Positions 43,214 to 45,338 of a stretch of DNA of 45,338 bases are shown piece by piece; position 1 is the stretch's first letter; each line of letters opens with the position of its first letter. A model generated the notes under the pieces. It made no database searches, was not told the DNA's origin, and was given only the letters and a program-made list of their open reading frames with translations. The translations under genes and the position numbers were made by a program. This DNA is from Planctomycetota bacterium (GTDB lineage Bacteria; Planctomycetota; Phycisphaerae; UBA1845), in contig JADFPW010000002.1 in assembly GCA_022562105.1 (NCBI GenBank), positions 1 through 45,338 of the forward strand. The letters are read 5' to 3'.

Positions 43214-44344
43214 ATGCCTGATCGGCAAAGTGAACACATAGGCACCGCCACCAGGCTGCCGAAGCCCGAGCCGGATTCCACACCCGACGGGCGTTTCGAC
43301 GTCTCCCGACTGGACTACGATCTGCCGCCCGATCGAATCGCCCAGCAACCCTGTACTCCCCGAGACTCGGCCCGACTGTTGGCCGTAGAGCGTACCTCGA
43401 AGAATCTCGCCGACAGCCGGATTCAAGATCTTCCCCACTGGCTGCGATCGGGCGATCTGCTGGTGCTGAACAACACCCAGGTTTTACCCGCCAAGTTCAC
43501 CTTGCGACGCCAAACCGGCGGCCGGATCGAAGGCCTTTTCATCCGCGAACATCAACCTGGCAGGTGGGAAGTCATGCTCCGAGGGGCGTCGCGCGTTTCG
43601 CCGGGTGAGACCCTGACATTTGCCGGTCGGCGATGCGAATCGTCCGTTACCGCTCGATGCAACCTGGGACGCGGGCGGTGGGAGGTCGACGTCACGCCGC
43701 CCGAGCCCGCCACAGCGCTGCTCGATCGCGTCGGTCGAGCGCCGTTGCCACCCTACATTCACCGCCAACCGGAAACCGACGTCCGCGACAACGAAGATCG
43801 CCGGCGCTACCAGACCGTCTTTGCCAATCGCCCCGGGGCCATCGCTGCTCCCACGGCCGGGCTGCACTTTAGCAACGAATTATTCGTCCAACTACGGCAA
43901 GGCGGCGTGCAGACCGCTGCCGTCACCCTGCACGTCGGGATGGGAACGTTCGCCCCGGTAACCGTCGACTCGTTGGCCGACCACCCCATGCACGAGGAGT
44001 GGTTCGAGATGACCGATGACGCGGCGAACCGGATCAATGCGTGTCGAGCGCGGGGCGGTCGGGTGATCGCCGTCGGGACCACCGCCGTTCGCGTATTGGA
44101 ATCCCGTGCCGACGATTCCGGAGCCGTCCAGTCGGGGACAGGCCAAACGCAACTGTTCATCTATCCGCCGTATCGGTTCAAGGTCGTCGACGCTCTATTG
44201 ACCAACTTCCACTTGCCGCGCAGCACATTATTGGCGTTGGTGATGGCCTTTGGTGGTGAGGAACTGATGCGCGGGGCGTATCTACATGCCGTCAACGACG
44301 GTTACCGCTTCTATAGCTACGGGGACGCCATGCTCGTCGTCTGA
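43214..44344 (+). CDS. queA: S-adenosylmethionine:tRNA ribosyltransferase-isomerase QueA
   Basis: 376 residues. Transfers and isomerises the ribosyl part of SAM to 7-aminomethyl-7-deazaguanine in tRNA, the step that makes epoxyqueuosine in Asn, Asp, His and Tyr tRNAs. Motifs: FDVSRLDYDLPPDRIAQ, LNNTQVLPAK, YQTVFANRPGAIAAPTAGLHF, VTLHVGMGTFAPV and the final LTNFHLPRSTLLALV, all in family order. About 25 extra residues precede the usual N terminus, so a later start is possible. It follows galE by ~110 bp, separated by a palindromic repeat. Confidence 0.95.
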   Translation: MPDRQSEHIGTATRLPKPEPDSTPDGRFDVSRLDYDLPPDRIAQQPCTPRDSARLLAVERTSKNLADSRIQDLPHWLRSGDLLVLNNTQVLPAKFTLRRQTGGRIEGLFIREHQPGRWEVMLRGASRVSPGETLTFAGRRCESSVTARCNLGRGRWEVDVTPPEPATALLDRVGRAPLPPYIHRQPETDVRDNEDRRRYQTVFANRPGAIAAPTAGLHFSNELFVQLRQGGVQTAAVTLHVGMGTFAPVTVDSLADHPMHEEWFEMTDDAANRINACRARGGRVIAVGTTAVRVLESRADDSGAVQSGTGQTQLFIYPPYRFKVVDALLTNFHLPRSTLLALVMAFGGEELMRGAYLHAVNDGYRFYSYGDAMLVV

Positions 44345-44842
44345 CGGCACGCCTCGTTCCCGACCGTGCCACACGCCGCCCGCCGATGCTATTGCTATTC
44401 ACTCACAGGCAGAACGACGCCCATCATCCGCTCGACAACCTCTTGGTCCAACGAGCGCATCACCTCGGGCTCATTGTGTCCCACCGTGACGAGCGGCTCA
44501 TACGCGTTAGTTTGGATCGCATCCAACTGCCAGAACCGACCATGGCCGTCGGTAGGCGGGTATCGTTCCGATCCAAAACCAGCCGCCAGATTCCGGTGCT
44601 GTTCACAACTGATCTCCCGCCCTAAACAGTATTTTTCGATCTGCTGATCTTCTTTCGGCCTTCGCCCAAAGAGCGCCAAATCTCGGCGCCCCGGCTGGTT
44701 ATCGTACATTCCATCGCGCCGAGTCATCCCTTGGGGGCCACCGGATCATCCACACCGCCTAATCATCATCGCCCACCGGATCGTCGTCGATCCACCCACC
44801 CCAAGATCCACCGGCCGCAGCGAGGCCGTCGACAGGCTGGTG
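44345..44842. other. Region with one weak leftward frame
   Basis: 498 bp between queA and the PDZ-like frame. The leftward frame at 44395-44727 is the only one with protein-like composition. No terminator or promoter is obvious. Confidence 0.35.
44395..44727 (-). CDS. Hypothetical protein, doubtful
   Basis: 110 codons. Composition is protein-like, with segments such as DLALFGRRPKEDQQIEKYC and EVMRSLDQEVVERMMGVV. No family is recognised and no strong ribosome-binding site is seen. ATG 44709 is an inner start. It could be a remnant of a larger gene. Confidence 0.35.
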   Translation of the reverse strand: MTRRDGMYDNQPGRRDLALFGRRPKEDQQIEKYCLGREISCEQHRNLAAGFGSERYPPTDGHGRFWQLDAIQTNAYEPLVTVGHNEPEVMRSLDQEVVERMMGVVLPVSE

Positions 44843-45115
44843 ATGACGCTAACACGTGGGGAGCGCTACCCGATCAACCTTTCCCCCAGACCGAGATTCG
44901 GTATCGATCTCCTTCGACAAGGCAGCAACCTTAGAGTGATCGCGATCTTTCCCGACTCGGCCATAGCCCAAAGTAGTGTAATCAAACTTGGTGACAAGAT
45001 TTCTGCTATCAACGGTCGCCCGATCGGTCAGTTCAGTTCTGAAGTGCTTAGCGACATTCTGAAGAAGAATGTCGTCGTGACGTTTACGGCTTTCTCACGG
45101 CCCGATCTAGTGTGA
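44843..45115 (+). CDS. Small PDZ-domain protein or remnant
   Basis: 90 residues. A PDZ-like core: FGIDLLRQG, VIAIFPDSAIAQ, LGDKISAINGRPIGQF and a closing VVVTFT strand, which follows the pattern of the C-terminal PDZ domain of retropepsin-like or HtrA-like proteins. No protease part is upstream in any frame, so it is either a free-standing PDZ protein or the surviving tail of a broken gene. GTG 44840 is an alternative start. Lower GC than the rest of the window. Confidence 0.5.
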   Translation: MTLTRGERYPINLSPRPRFGIDLLRQGSNLRVIAIFPDSAIAQSSVIKLGDKISAINGRPIGQFSSEVLSDILKKNVVVTFTAFSRPDLV

Positions 45116-45192
45116 ACCGTGCGCTCCTGGTCCGAATCTGTTATTATATAACTATACGCGAATCAGCGATTCAATAATTAAGTCAACGTCCT

Positions 45193-45338
45193 ATGGGAAA
45201 GCCCGAATTTAAACTAGAGAAGCTGGCCGACGGAACTGAGGTGAATACCTTAGTCTCACCCGGCACGTCCGAAAAGAACTCGGACAAAGAAAAGTCCGCG
45301 AAGGCTCCATCAAAGGGCGACGCTGGCGCTAAGAACTG
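45193..45338 (+). CDS. Partial hypothetical gene running off the right edge
   Basis: ATG 45193 opens a frame of 48 codons with no stop before the end: MGKPEFKLEKLADG, then a Ser/Lys/Glu-rich hydrophilic stretch with EKNSDKEKSAK. An AT-rich region (45140-45180, TTATTATATAACTATAC) lies upstream and probably holds its promoter. Family not recognisable from this part. Confidence 0.5.
   Translation, partial: MGKPEFKLEKLADGTEVNTLVSPGTSEKNSDKEKSAKAPSKGDAGAKN

Overview
The window looks like a GC-rich chromosome segment of a planctomycete, probably Phycisphaerae-like. This is inferred from gene content, not from a marker gene. Pointers are several sulfatase-like lipoproteins, a PEP-CTERM protein, a prepilin/H-X9-DG protein, EF-hand (dockerin-like) tails on secreted proteins, Asn/Gly/Asp-rich lipoprotein linkers, DHOR-type multiheme cytochromes and an Sm-like small protein coupled to galE. 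There is one tRNA gene and no rRNA, CRISPR array or intact prophage.

Layout. (1) 1-8.8 kb: two sulfatase-fold lipoproteins alternate with three GT-C-like polytopic membrane proteins, probably a surface glycan or lipid modification cluster. (2) 8.8-9.5 kb: a gene-poor stretch with a possible promoter. (3) 9.5-13.8 kb: a very long coiled-coil protein and clpS. (4) 14.1-18.1 kb: UDP-glucose dehydrogenase, a HAD phosphatase, a third sulfatase-like lipoprotein and tRNA-Asn. (5) 18.8-34.7 kb: a carbohydrate-use locus. It has a LacI-type regulator, a secreted PF10091/GH144-type glucanase, a GH94 phosphorylase, an ABC sugar importer without its ATPase, a secreted EF-hand-tailed protein that I read as a divergent PF10091 relative, a GH1 beta-glucosidase, then PEP-CTERM, prepilin-like and triple-module EF-hand-tailed surface proteins. 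(6) 35.2-36.6 kb: a decayed IS5-type transposase fused to a truncated moxR, and a pseudo-receiver protein. (7) 37-41.4 kb: a predicted seven-bladed propeller lipoprotein and a tandem-duplicated four-CXXCH DHOR lipoprotein. (8) 41.4-45.3 kb: a palindromic-repeat patch, an Sm-like protein plus galE, queA, small uncertain genes, and a gene running off the right edge.

The most coherent system is the carbohydrate locus. An identical 14-bp palindrome, TGAAAGCGCTTGCA, of the classic LacI-family operator type occurs at two places: just upstream of the GH94 gene, and between the divergent GH1/ABC operon and the PEP-CTERM gene. At the second site the operator contains the self-complementary hexamer TTGCAA, which is placed 17 bp from a plausible -10 box on both sides, so one -35 element could serve both directions. 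The GH144+GH94+GH1 set suggests secreted cleavage of a beta-glucan (beta-1,2-glucan is the leading guess), import of oligosaccharides, then cytoplasmic phosphorolysis and hydrolysis. Substrate and regulation are inferences.

All three sulfatase-fold proteins carry Thr where true sulfatases carry the formylglycine-forming Cys/Ser, and His where they carry Arg, so their activity may not be sulfate ester hydrolysis.
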